In this document: positions 42,780-53,400 of the stretch, one piece after another
How positions within the stretch are numbered: the stretch's first letter is position 1
Layout of the letters: each line of letters starts with the position of its first letter
Source of the DNA: Rossellomorea marisflavi
Lineage (GTDB): Bacteria > Bacillota > Bacilli > Bacillales > Bacillaceae_B
Assembly (NCBI RefSeq): GCF_001274775.1
Contig: NZ_LGUE01000004.1
Location: forward strand, 356,163 to 420,162
Length of the DNA stretch: 64,000 bases
Reading direction: 5' to 3'
Notes under the pieces: generated by a model
The model's input: only the letters and a program-made list of their open reading frames with translations
Told to the model about the DNA's origin: nothing
Databases searched by the model: none
Program-made: the position numbers and the translations under genes

Positions 42780-43409
42780 CAGTAGAAGGTTTCTATGACG
42801 GCATTATCAAAGCAATTTCCTCGTCGAGACATGCTTGTGATAATGCCTTTTTTTACAGTATCCCTAAAAATCATTGGAGGTATATTGAAATCCTTGATCA
42901 CTATGAAGGACGCATCCAGATACATTTTGACCCTCACACGCTCCTTTCTACGTATCTAACACCAACGCTTCTAACACCAACGCTTTATCCTGTTTATCTC
43001 CTATGGTGTAAGCAAGAATTTCATTATTATACAGGTCCTTAATTGTTGATAAATATATCATTTTCTCCTCATAAGCAAGATAGCTAATATCTGTCATCCA
43101 TTTTCCATTCGGTTCCGTGGCAGTAAACTCTCTGTTTAAGATATTCGCGACAATTTCACTTTCACCAGCTAGATAGTTTTGTCTTTTCTTTTTAACCTGG
43201 CACTGGATGTTGAATTTCTGCATGATTCGCTGTACCGTATTTCTATTGAGTTCGAGATTATGCTCTTTACGCAAAATGCCGCAAACCATCAGGTGCCCAA
43301 TGCGAAATTTCAACGCAACGCATAGATTAATGATTTTCTCCTCTAACTCCGACGGTCCCCATGACTTTCTACAACAACGATAATAAGTAGCCTCATCCAC
43401 TCCAAGCAT
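42780..43409 (-). pseudogene. IS3 transposase OrfB, broken
   Basis: This rve-type integrase core is split by a stop at 42948 and a frameshift. The N-terminal HTH_21 region (ATYYRCCRKSWGPSELEEKI, NRNTVQRIMQKFNIQC) and the first catalytic Asp are intact. The SDQG-equivalent follows in another frame, then SMSRRGNCFDNAVIE with the last catalytic Glu. It is truncated where it meets the small membrane gene. Confidence 0.75.
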
Positions 43410-43419
43410 TCACAAAGAG

Positions 43420-43773
43420 TCATAACGGATTATTTATGTTTTAACATCTCTACGATTTGAACGAATACTTCTGGGACCACTTCCTATCGATTTCCCTGTA
43501 CTTTACCACCAATTCCTCACGCATTTCATAATAAGCGACTTTCTTTCGTAACTGAGCTAGTTCACTATCCTCATCTGAAACTTTCCCATAAGAATATTGT
43601 TTCCCAAGAGGTTGAGCAAACCGATGAAACTCTCCATTTTAGAACCATCTCACCTAAGTCTTAATCTGAAATCGATTCTTGATTCCAAACATGTCCGTGA
43701 GCTCTTGATTTGGATAATTTCCTTCTAATTTTAAACGGACAACTTCTTTCTTAACTTCCTCAGGATAAAACAT
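43420..43773 (-). pseudogene. IS3 OrfA, broken
   Basis: The HTH_23-type start (MFYPEEVKKEVVRLKLEGN, ELTDMFGIKNRFQ) is interrupted by stops, with the leucine-zipper part (SELAQLRKKVAYYEMREELV) in another frame. It does not encode a working regulator of transposition. Confidence 0.65.
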
Positions 43774-43864
43774 CTCCAAATGTAAATGAATTACTTACTA
43801 CTTGAAGGTGTTTTATTCAGTCTCATTTTGTTAGGTCTCTCTAGTACGCCTCGGGGTCCCTCCA

Positions 43865-44824
43865 TTATTTCATCAACCTCGGTACGACCTTGATATACAC
43901 CAGCTCCCCCACGAGCTCGACGATCGTCTGGGTGACGATGACGGCTGCGGCGAGCCGTGCCCAGTCCCCCGGCAGGGCAAGTGCGAGGGGCAGCACGACC
44001 AGGGAGTTCCGCGTGCCGGCGCTGAAGATGAGGGCACGGCCTTCCCCCGTGTCGAGCTTGAACATGGCCGCAATGGCACGGGAGATGATCGGGCTGATGA
44101 CCAGGAACAGCACGTATATCGGGATGACGCGGACGATTGCATCGAGGTCACTGTACACCTTGCCGATCTGCGAGGCGACAACGACGATGAGCACAAAGGC
44201 CATGAACGGGACGGGAAGCCACGCGGTCCAGTCGAGGAACCGGGCTCCGGCCGTCTTCCTGCCAGCCCAAATTTGAGTGAGGAGCGCCATGATGAGCGGC
44301 ACCACGATCAGGAAGAGGAAGGCTTCAAGGAAGGGACCGACGCGCACGATTCCCGCCATGTTTCCGCCTATGAACAGCCATAGGTATACCGGTAGCAGGA
44401 GCATCTGCACGACGAACAGCACCGGTGTGGACGCAAGCATGAGCTTTTCATTCCCTTTCCCGAGCTGGGTGAACACGATCACGTAATCGATGCACGGCGT
44501 GAGGAGAACGAGGCATACGCCCAGCAGGACGGGCGGCGCCAAAGGAAAGGGTGTGATCAGGACCCAGACAATGACAGGTACCGCGATAAAATTCGCAATC
44601 AATAATGCCATCATGAACCTCAGATTCGACAGGGCTTCACGAAGCTTCAGGAACGGGATTTGCGTGAACATCCCGTACATCAGGATCGCAATCAACGGTG
44701 AGATCGCCGCATCCAGACTGCTCCCTGCTCCAGGACTAAGGAGCCCCACTGCCCCGCCGATGAGAAGGGCGATGGCATAAATCCAAATTTGCTGGTTTTC
44801 CAGTTGGTTTCTAGTTATCTTCAT
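43865..44824 (-). CDS. ACR3/BASS-type transporter (arsenic-resistance-like)
   Basis: A 319-residue membrane protein with ten predicted helices of the bile acid:sodium symporter superfamily. The motif LLTPCIDYVIVFTQLGKGNE in helix 4, with its conserved Cys, is typical of the arsenic-resistance (ACR3-like) branch. ALIFSAGTRNSLVVLPLAL in helix 9 is the family signature. In true Acr3 the Cys is needed for arsenite efflux. However, no arsR or arsC is nearby, so an organic-anion transport role cannot be excluded. It stands alone between IS debris and a palindromic repeat. Confidence 0.75.
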   Translation of the reverse strand: MKITRNQLENQQIWIYAIALLIGGAVGLLSPGAGSSLDAAISPLIAILMYGMFTQIPFLKLREALSNLRFMMALLIANFIAVPVIVWVLITPFPLAPPVLLGVCLVLLTPCIDYVIVFTQLGKGNEKLMLASTPVLFVVQMLLLPVYLWLFIGGNMAGIVRVGPFLEAFLFLIVVPLIMALLTQIWAGRKTAGARFLDWTAWLPVPFMAFVLIVVVASQIGKVYSDLDAIVRVIPIYVLFLVISPIISRAIAAMFKLDTGEGRALIFSAGTRNSLVVLPLALALPGDWARLAAAVIVTQTIVELVGELVYIKVVPRLMK

Positions 44825-44891
44825 TTCTTACTCCTTCTATCATTCAATACTAGTAAGTGTAAAGGAAGGGATCGGGCAACTCAATAACGGC

Positions 44892-44947
44892 GCATGGGGA
44901 CGGTTCCTATACGCCAAAAAGATGACGCACCGGAACCGTCCCCATGC
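44892..44947. repeat. Dispersed palindromic repeat, unit D
   Basis: Perfect 16-base arms GCATGGGGACGGTTCC (44892-44907) / GGAACCGTCCCCATGC (44932-44947), with inner ACGCC...GATGACGCAC. It is the same family as the units at 29-31 kb. Confidence 0.75.
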
Positions 44948-44952
44948 ACCAC

Positions 44953-44985
44953 CAAAAAAAGAAGCACGGGGGCTGCCCGTACTTC
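44953..44985 (-). terminator. Intrinsic terminator of the chemoreceptor operon
   Basis: Stem GAAGCACGGG (44961-44970) / CCCGTACTTC (44976-44985) followed on the minus strand by seven T's. Confidence 0.75.
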
Positions 44986-44992
44986 TCTTCAT

Positions 44993-45838
44993 TCAGTTCC
45001 CGTCGTAGAGGGTTCTCTCTGCGAGCTGGGCGAGTTCTTGTGCTTTTGCGCTGATTTCCTGGATGGTGGCTGAGAATTCCTGGATGGATCCTGATTGGGT
45101 GTCGGTCAGGGTGTAGACTTCCTGGAATGATTGGTTCAGGGACAGCAGGAGTCCCTGGATGTTCTTGGTGATGTCGTTGATCTGGGTCACGTTCTCTTTT
45201 GAGTTCGTGGCGAGCTTGCGGATCTCGTTGGCCACGACGGAGAAGCCTTTTCCGACTTCGCCTGCACGTGCCGCTTCGATGGCCGCGTTCAGCCCAAGGA
45301 GGTTACTTTGATCCGAGATGCCTTTGACGACTCCGGAGATTTCGCCGATTTCCTCTGCGCTGGAGCTGACGTCTTTCATCTGGTCAGTCATATCGGTCAC
45401 ACGGCCTGACAGTTGGGTGACGGAAGTGCTGATGTCTTCAATAGATGCAGCGGTTTGCTCGACGATGACGGAGAAGCTTTCGGCCATCTCGAACAGGGCG
45501 CTCGCCTTCTCAAGGCTCGTCCCGATCCCGACGCCTCCGATGACGTTGCCTTCGTCATCATGAAGGGGGATGGCACGTGCGATCAGGGGAAATCCGAACA
45601 GATCCTTTGGAAGGACCGCCGTCAGTTCTTCGTTGGCGCGGATTGCTTTCGTGACGATATCCTCGTCAACGAGGGGATCACCCGGCTTGACGTTCAAGGC
45701 GAACGTCTTCCCGGGGATGTTGATGATGAGCTTTTCCGTGTCATAGATTCCGACGGTGATGTCATCCTGGATCAGGCTGTTCAACAAGGGCGCGACCTGG
45801 ACGAATGATTCTAGTACACTTTTGTTTGCCATCTTCAT
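44993..45838 (-). CDS. yfmS: Soluble methyl-accepting chemotaxis receptor (YfmS type)
   Basis: A 281-residue cytoplasmic chemoreceptor without membrane helices. Residues 1-110 form a PAS/Cache-like sensor ([39 protein letters not shown]). The signalling part is a short coiled coil whose hairpin tip reads [20 protein letters not shown], the CheA/CheW contact region of MCPs. It follows the aldehyde dehydrogenase gene by 14 bases. B. subtilis has the same yfmT-yfmS order, where YfmS is a soluble receptor. It may couple aldehyde or aromatic metabolism to chemotaxis. MANKSV (45832) is an alternative start. Confidence 0.85.
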   Translation of the reverse strand: MKMANKSVLESFVQVAPLLNSLIQDDITVGIYDTEKLIINIPGKTFALNVKPGDPLVDEDIVTKAIRANEELTAVLPKDLFGFPLIARAIPLHDDEGNVIGGVGIGTSLEKASALFEMAESFSVIVEQTAASIEDISTSVTQLSGRVTDMTDQMKDVSSSAEEIGEISGVVKGISDQSNLLGLNAAIEAARAGEVGKGFSVVANEIRKLATNSKENVTQINDITKNIQGLLLSLNQSFQEVYTLTDTQSGSIQEFSATIQEISAKAQELAQLAERTLYDGN

Positions 45839-45852
45839 TCACATTCTTTCTA

Positions 45853-47307
45853 TTAATATGGTAGTTGACGCTGACCGTAGTTGACAGAGATCCATTTGAG
45901 GGTCGTGAATTCATCCAGACTCCACTCCCCGTTCATGCGGCCGATGCCGGATTGTTTCTCCCCACCGAAGGCCACGATCGGCTCATCGTTGATGGTGATA
46001 TCGTTCACGTGGATCATCCCGGTGTGGACCTTCTTCGCAAACTCCACTCCGCGCTCCAGATTCGATGTATGCACGGCGCCGCTAAGCCCGAAGCGGGTCT
46101 CGTTGGCGATGGCGATCGCTTCCTCTTCTGTGTCGAACGGGATGATGCACACGACTGGACCGAAGAGCTCTTCCTGGGCAACGGTCATATCCGTCGTCAC
46201 ATCTGCGAGCACCGTCGGTTCGAAGAGGCGTCCGCTGTTACTTCCTCTGAGTACAGGGTTCGCGCCTTCTTCGATTCCTTTTTCAATGAGGGCGGCGAGG
46301 TTTTTCGCCTGGCGATCGTTGATGACAGGCCCGATGATGGTGTCCGGATCTTTCGGGTCACCCGTTTTCAATGTCGACACCTTGGCCGTGAATTTCGTCA
46401 CGAACTCATCATAGACCGAGCGCTGGACGAGCACGCGGTTCGCACACATACAGATCTGCCCCTGGTGGGTGAAACGGCTGAAGGCCGCTGCATTGACGGC
46501 GTATTCAAGATCTGCGTCTTCGAGTACGATGAAGGCACTGTTTCCACCGAGCTCAAGAAGAGGCTTCTTGAAATTCTTCACGGCCACTTGACCGATGTAG
46601 CTTCCGACGCCCGTTGAACCGGTGAACGAGATGATGCGCGGGATCGGATGCTCCACGAACGCGTCCCCGATTTCCTTAATATCTGCAACGACAACGTTCA
46701 GAAGACCTTTCGGCACCCCTGCTTCTTCAAAGATTTTCCCTATGAGGGTCCCGCCTGTGATCGGGGAATCTTCATGTGGCTTCAGGACGACGCCATTTCC
46801 GGCTCCGAGTGCAGGTGCCACGGATTTAACAGATAGGAAGAACGGGAAGTTGAATGGACTGATGACGCCCACGACCCCAGCCGGGATGCGGTACAGTCTG
46901 TTTTCCACGTCATCGATCGTAGATGGCAGGATCTTGCCTTCCATGCGGATCGGGAAGGTGGCTGCTTCTTTGATCATGTTTTTCACAAGACCGATCTCGA
47001 ATACGGCCTTCAATCGTGTCCCACCGAGCTCATCGATGATGATCGAGATGATTTCTTCTTCATTCTCTTCAATATATTTCACAGCATTTTCTAGGATGTC
47101 GCGCTTCTTGAACGGGTTTACTTTATCCCACTGGAGCTTCGCCTCTGCGGCTGCTTGGTAGGCTGCATCTATATCTTCTGTGTTTGCAAGCTTATATGTA
47201 ACGATGGATTCACCGTTGTACGGGTTGATGTTCACCATTTCACCGGTGCTGTTCCCGTCTCTCCACTCGCCTCCGATGAATTGTTTTCCTAATGACTGTC
47301 TATTCAT
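45853..47307 (-). CDS. yfmT: Aldehyde dehydrogenase (YfmT/vanillin dehydrogenase type)
   Basis: A 484-residue NAD(P)-dependent aldehyde dehydrogenase. SPFNFPFFLSVKSVAPALGA is the cofactor-binding and Asn region, FTGSTGVGSYIG is the dinucleotide loop, and LELGGNSAFIVLEDADLE holds the catalytic Glu. FTHQGQICMCANR carries the catalytic Cys and EELFGPVVCIIPFD the second Glu. The closest class is YfmT of B. subtilis, described as acting on aromatic aldehydes such as vanillin and benzaldehyde. The substrate here is inferred from this and from the yfmS neighbour. Confidence 0.88.
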   Translation of the reverse strand: MNRQSLGKQFIGGEWRDGNSTGEMVNINPYNGESIVTYKLANTEDIDAAYQAAAEAKLQWDKVNPFKKRDILENAVKYIEENEEEIISIIIDELGGTRLKAVFEIGLVKNMIKEAATFPIRMEGKILPSTIDDVENRLYRIPAGVVGVISPFNFPFFLSVKSVAPALGAGNGVVLKPHEDSPITGGTLIGKIFEEAGVPKGLLNVVVADIKEIGDAFVEHPIPRIISFTGSTGVGSYIGQVAVKNFKKPLLELGGNSAFIVLEDADLEYAVNAAAFSRFTHQGQICMCANRVLVQRSVYDEFVTKFTAKVSTLKTGDPKDPDTIIGPVINDRQAKNLAALIEKGIEEGANPVLRGSNSGRLFEPTVLADVTTDMTVAQEELFGPVVCIIPFDTEEEAIAIANETRFGLSGAVHTSNLERGVEFAKKVHTGMIHVNDITINDEPIVAFGGEKQSGIGRMNGEWSLDEFTTLKWISVNYGQRQLPY

Positions 47308-47446
47308 GCTAAAACCTCCAGGTAGTAGATATCTCCAACACTCTTCTTATCGGCTATTTAAGGAAAATCTTTACTGGGAAATGGATATTTCATCCCATAC
47401 CGTTTTCACTATTCACACTGAGTCCTACACGCAAGACTTATTAGTA

Positions 47447-47475
47447 AATAAAAACCGACCCCAGATGGGATCGGT
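47447..47475 (-). terminator. Intrinsic terminator of the giant repeat gene
   Basis: ACCGA (47454-47458) / TCGGT (47471-47475), extended by CCC/GGG, followed on the minus strand by TTTTTATTT. Confidence 0.65.
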
Positions 47476-47481
47476 CATGTG

Positions 47482-50400
47482 TTAGCAGTTGAAAGGCCAT
47501 TCCGGAAAGTCACAGCTGGAGTTGGCGTCCTGGTCGACGAATTCAGGGTTTCCACGTGGGAAGCAGAATTCAGCGAGGACTTCGAGGGTGACGTTGGCAT
47601 GGACTTCGACCTGTAGGCAGGCGAGGAGTTCGATTTCGAAGAACTGATCGGTAAGGACTCCACCATCTACCATACATTTCACTTCAAGGAGCGAGCAATC
47701 GATGTTCCCGGCGTTGAGGCCATCCGGAATGCAGACGGCGAGGGAACGGTCGAGATAGGCGCGATACTCGATGACGCATGAGCCACCCTCCTCCACCTCA
47801 AGGGTGAGCGTGACTGGGATCTCGATCCTGACGTTCACAACGCCAGGCCTTCCGTTCTCGTACCCGATTACGCGGCAGCTTGCGGCTCCGGTGCTGCAGG
47901 AAATCGTCACGTCTTCGCCGAGGGCGAGGGCGTCTTCCACGATTCCCCTGCAGTCAGGCGGGATCATGACCTTCTGGGACTCCCTGAACGGAGCGAATAC
48001 CCAGTCGTACAGTTTGTCGGCTTTGATGCATTCCGGACGCAGATCGTTCGGCGGTGGTGGGTTCACGTTACCAAGCTGGATATCGAGCCTCAGGACCTGC
48101 CCTTCAAGAAGTGTGACCTCTACGAATTTCTCCGGATAGCCGAACGCCCTGACCCGGATCACATAGCGTCCAGGCGGGAGGCCGAAGAGGATATAGAAGC
48201 CATTTTGAGTCGACAGCGTCGAGCGGATCGGTACGTCGGAGCCGAATGGATACACCTGAACAAGGGCTTGAGGAACCGGCTCTCCTGTTCGCACATCCGT
48301 GATGAAACCGGTGATGACGGCCGGATCTCCGAGGAGATTGAAGTTTTCCTGGATGGTTTCTCCTCCGATGATCGTGACCTCCCTCATCTGGGTCTGGAAG
48401 CCTGTGGCCCTGACGACGAGGACGATCGGACCTGAAGGTAATCCATCGATGGAATAGTTTCCGTTGATGTCTGCTATTGCCGCACCAAGAGGCAGTCCGT
48501 TCACTGAGAAAGCAAGGACCAGGGCGTTTCTGATCGGCTCTCCTGTCAAAGCCTCCCTGACTGTACCGATGACGGTTCCGAAAAGGAGCCTCAATGACTC
48601 ATCCACCGTTAACGTCTCCGCCACTCCCAACTGGATGGAGAGCGTTTCTGTGAGATAGCCTGTCGCTTCGAACCGGAGATTATAATTGCCCGGCGACAAA
48701 CCGTTCAATGAATAATTCCCATCCTGATCGGTGTTGGTGGATGCTACGATAATTTCCGTCCCTTCCAGAAGAAGGATCACGGTCGCGTTTGGAATCGGGA
48801 GTCCGGTCACGATATCAGTCACCACTCCAATGATTCTGGAAGGCAGCTTTGTGAGCTCGGCATCGACCGTTTTCGTCTCACCAGGGTTAAAGAACAGGAT
48901 GAACGTTTCCGACTGGTAGGTCGGAGCACTGTATACCACTCGGTATTCTTCAGGCAGGAGACCGCTGATGACGTAACGACCCTGCTGATCCGTCTGCACC
49001 GATGCAATCGGGATTGTTGTACCGATCGTGAAGACCTGGACAAGGGCGGCAGGGATCGGAAGTCCCGTCACTGCATCCCGCACGGTCCCTTGGATCGAAG
49101 CGGACTCTGCAATCAGCCCTACATTCACGGTCACAGTGGCCCCTGCAGGAAGGGCGACCGTTCTAGCTTCTGCTCCATATCCGGTTGCACTGTAAATCAC
49201 GGAGTATAAACCAGCTGCGATACCCGGCAGTTCATACATCCCGTTTGCATCTGTCAACGTACTCGTAATGAAGATCCCGTCTTGGTTAAACACTCTTACA
49301 AGAGCACCCTGGATGGAGATCCCAGTTCCTTGATCGAATACCCTACCGGTGAGTGTAGCTGGATTCGGATCCAGGAACGCGTCCACCACCTCTACTTCAT
49401 TGGGCTCTAATGTGATCTGCCTCACAACGTTCCCGTATCCATCAGCCGAGAAGATAAGATTGTACTGCCCAGGGGCTATATTCCCAAGGGAGTAGGTTCC
49501 ATCACTGGATGTCAGGGTGCTGGTCACCTCGATGTCCGTATTCTGGATCAACAACCGGACAAGGGCGCCTGCAATCGGCAACTGGGTAGCGGCATCGTAA
49601 ACGGTCCCTGTCACGGTTGCAGGGAACGGTCTCATCGGAATATTCAAGATCTCAGATTCACCCGCAGATAAGAACACCGTATTGGTTGAGAGGGAGTAGT
49701 TCTGCAATTCCGCAATCACATCGAATGTCCCCGCAGGGAGACCGGAAATGATATATCGCCCATTTTCATCTGATGTTACACGACGGACCAGAATATTTGT
49801 GCCAGCAAGCCTGACTTCAATGACCGTTCCAGGAAGAGGTGATTGATCGACCGCGTCAAATACTAGGCCACTCAAGGTTGCAGGATTCGATTGCAAAGAG
49901 AAATTCACGGTGTTGGTGACATTCGGCAGGATCATCGTTTCGGCAAAGCCGGTTTGGTATAGTGGATTGACTGCGACGACCGTGTAATCTCCAGGCGCCA
50001 GGCCACCAAGATAATAGAAACCATTCGAATCCGTGTGGATGAAGGCAATGATGGTACCCTGGTTATTCACGACCCGAACAAGGGTATCAGGTATAGGTTG
50101 AGATGTGGCAGCATCGCGGACGGTCCCTTGCACGGCACCGGGATTCGGTGACAGGAACAGCTCTACCGATGTGACACTATTGCTCACGACCTCTGCCGAA
50201 ACAGTGGCTGTACTATATCCTTCTTTGCTGGCCACCACCACATAGGATCTAGGTGAAAGTTGGGTTGTCTGGAAGAACCCATTCGCGTCGGTCAACGTCG
50301 TTGTAATGATCGGGCCATCTCCGGAGAATTGCCTGATGGTGATGGACGCATTCGGGATCGGAAGGTTCGTTACAGCATCCCGAACGGTTCCTTGGATGAC

Positions 50401-53400
50401 CCCCGGATTCGGTTGAAGAGCGAAGCTGACGTTACTGATCACGTTCGGCGCAACGGTTACGCCTGATATTTCCGGACCGAAATTGGTTGCATTGGCTGTG
50501 ACGCGATAAGGTCCCGGTGTGACCCCTGTAAACGCATATCGGCCCGCTGTATCTGTGACTGCAGTGGAGACGACCACTCCTGTCAAATCCGTCAACGTGA
50601 TGGTCGCATTGGGTATCGGGGCACCTGTTGCAAGGTTGGTCACAATCCCGACGACCTGACCCGGATCATCCGGCAAGAAAAGCACAACCGTCAGGGATTC
50701 ACCCGGATTGGCGAATACAGATTTGGAATCGGTTCCGAATCCCGGCGCATCTGCAGATACAATCAGGGTCCCTGCCGGGAGTTCAGTGAATGTGACATTG
50801 CCTGCGGCATCTGTCGTGCCATTTGCGATAACGATATTGTTTGCCGTTTTGATTTGGACTTGAGAACCCGCAATAGGGGTTGAGGTGCCAAGGATCAAGA
50901 CCGTGGCCGTAACGGTGACAGGATTTGGCGTAAGAACATTGGTGACCGGTACCGTCTGACCTGCGTTGACAATCGCGGATACGGTAGAAGAGGCAAATCC
51001 GGGAGCTCCAGCTGTAACGAAATAGGTTCCTGGTGCCAGCTGTGGAACCTGATACGTACCGTCCGGATTGGCAAAAAACGTCGAGACCACAACATTATTC
51101 TCGTTCGTAACGGTGACCTGAATGTTATTCCCTGTAATCGGATTGCCATTGATATCTACCACATTGCCCGAAATACTGCCTGGATTCGCCTGTAGTGCGA
51201 TGTTAGCGGTACTATTCTGGTTGCTGAGTACGATTGCTCCGACCTCTGAAGTAGAGTAATTGGCAAGGGATGCCCTCACGATATAGGTTCCAGGAGCCAA
51301 ACCATTCAGTACATAGTTCCCGAATAGAGAAGTGGTGGTCGTTGCAATAGGCAGTTGAGTCGTCGCATCGAGCACGACTACAGAAGCACCTGATAAAGGC
51401 GCACCTGTCGCCAGATCCGATACATGACCTGTCAGATTCCCTGTATCCGGCGACAAGAAGAAATCGACATTCATCAGATCTTGCCCGATGGTAAGGGTAA
51501 CCCCCCTCACCTGCTGCCCGTAGTTCAGAGCGGTCGCCACCACCGTGTACGAACCTGCCGGAAGTCCCCCGACTGTGTAAAAGCCGTTGGCGTCGGAAGA
51601 CCCTGTCGCAACCAAGATCCCGTTGGTGTTCAACACTTGAACGGCTGAGGTTGCAAGAGGTGCGCCTCCGGTCGTGGTGATCCTGCCCGAAACCGATGCC
51701 GGATTCGGAACAATCGTCAGGTTTACGACCGCTGTCCCTCCACTGGTCACCGTCGCCCCGCCTTGTGCTGAGGTATAGTTCGGTGCACTGGCCGTTACGG
51801 TGTAGACACCTGGGGCAAGATTATTGAAGGAGAACGTCCCATCCGGATTCGTAATGAATGAATCAATGAACACATTATTGACATCACGCAGTTCGACAAC
51901 AGTATTTGATACTTCCGGTGTGACGGTTCCGATAATCTGGCCAGGGAATGGCTGGAGCTGTACTGCAATTGGCGTGGTCTGCCCGGATACTACGACAGCA
52001 CCCACCGAGCCACCTTGGAAATCCTGAGCGCTGACTGTAACGGTATAGGTATCAGGCGCAAGTCCCGAAACGGTAAAATTCCCTGCTTGATCAGTCAATA
52101 CGGAAGTAATCAATATACCGCTACTGTTAATGACGGACACCGTTGCACCTGGAATCGGTGTGGAACCTATACTGCTTGTGACCGTTCCGAACAGGCTACC
52201 TGGATTGGGCACAAGCGCCACATCCCCGGTGGCCGTTTGATTGGAGAATACTTGGACCGTGGCACTATTCGTCTGGAAATTGGGCGCTGAGGCGACCACG
52301 GTATAGAACCCAGGTGCCAGATTCCCTACCGCATACTGACCATTTGTATCGGAAGAGACGGTGGCAATGATGGATCCACCGGCATCCAGGATCCTAACCT
52401 GTACGTTGGCCCCGGCAATCGGCGTTCCCGTTTGAGCATTCGTGATGGTCCCCGCCAACGAACCTGGATTAGCCGCAAGGATGAAGTTCACAACGGTTGT
52501 GCCACCGGATGTGATCGTTGCCCCCTCGGAGCCCTGTTGGAAGTTCGTCCCGCTCGCCACCACGATATAGTTCCCCGGAGCAAGTCCAGGAACCGTATAG
52601 GTACCATCATTGCCCGTTACTGTCGTCGCTACGATGGTTCCTGTACCGGAACTGGTCGTGACCGTGATATTCACACCCGATAGCGGTGTCGAGCCCGTGT
52701 CTGTCACCAATCCCGTAAGTGTCCCAGGATTCGGCGTCAGCGTAGCATTGAGGACCGTCGTCTGCCCAGATGCAATCGACGTACCCAGTGTCAACGTTGA
52801 ATAGTTCAACGCCCCGATTGAAACGGTATAAGATCCTGGAGATAGCCCAGGAATCGTGTAATTCCCAGCAGCATCGGTCAAGACACTGGCAATCTGTACG
52901 TTATTTTGGAAGATGGTCACAGTCGCATTTGGAATCGGCGCACTTCCCGGATCCGTGATGGTACCAGTAAGAGTCCCTGCAATCTGAGCAAGCTCCGCAT
53001 CGAGGATCGTGGTCGTATTACTGATAACAGTCGCACCCTTTGTCTGACTGCCATATCCGGTGGCAGTAAATACAAACGTATAAGATCCAGGGAGAAGATT
53101 TGCGAATGTGTACTGCCCACTCGCATTCGTGGTGAACGCATCAATTACAAACCCCTGACTATCGATTGCCTGGACAGTGGCCCCTTGAATCGGGAGCTGT
53201 GTCGCAGCATCCCTCACTTGACCGGATACGGTGCCCGGGTTCTGTTGAAGGAATAGATTGGCTGTCGTGGTAGCTCCTGAAACAACTTGGGCGGAAACTG
53301 TCGAGGTCGAATAGCCAAGCGCCACGGCCCTTACTTGATAACTGCCGGGTGCTAAATTTCCAAACGTGTACTGGCCGGTGACGTCAGAAACCGTCGTTGA

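Larger units (their letters stand above)
42755..43775 (-). mobile_element. Broken IS3-family (IS150-like) insertion sequence
   Basis: It carries orfA and orfB remnants on the minus strand. orfA runs 43773 to about 43420 (MFYPEEVKKEVVRLKLEGN, then a stop and frameshift, then QPLGKQYSYGKVSDEDSELA). orfB runs 43409-42948 (PNGKWMTDISYLAYEEKMIY with the first DDE Asp). A C-terminal piece at 42937-42780 holds SMSRRGNCFDNAVIETFYCS with the DDE Glu. The part between the second catalytic Asp and this piece is out of frame and the C-terminus is missing. No clear terminal inverted repeats remain. Confidence 0.8.

Noticed and set aside
45865-46617. 250-codon frame opposite the aldehyde dehydrogenase
   Set aside because: Antisense shadow of a gene with all catalytic motifs; no start signal or homology visible.
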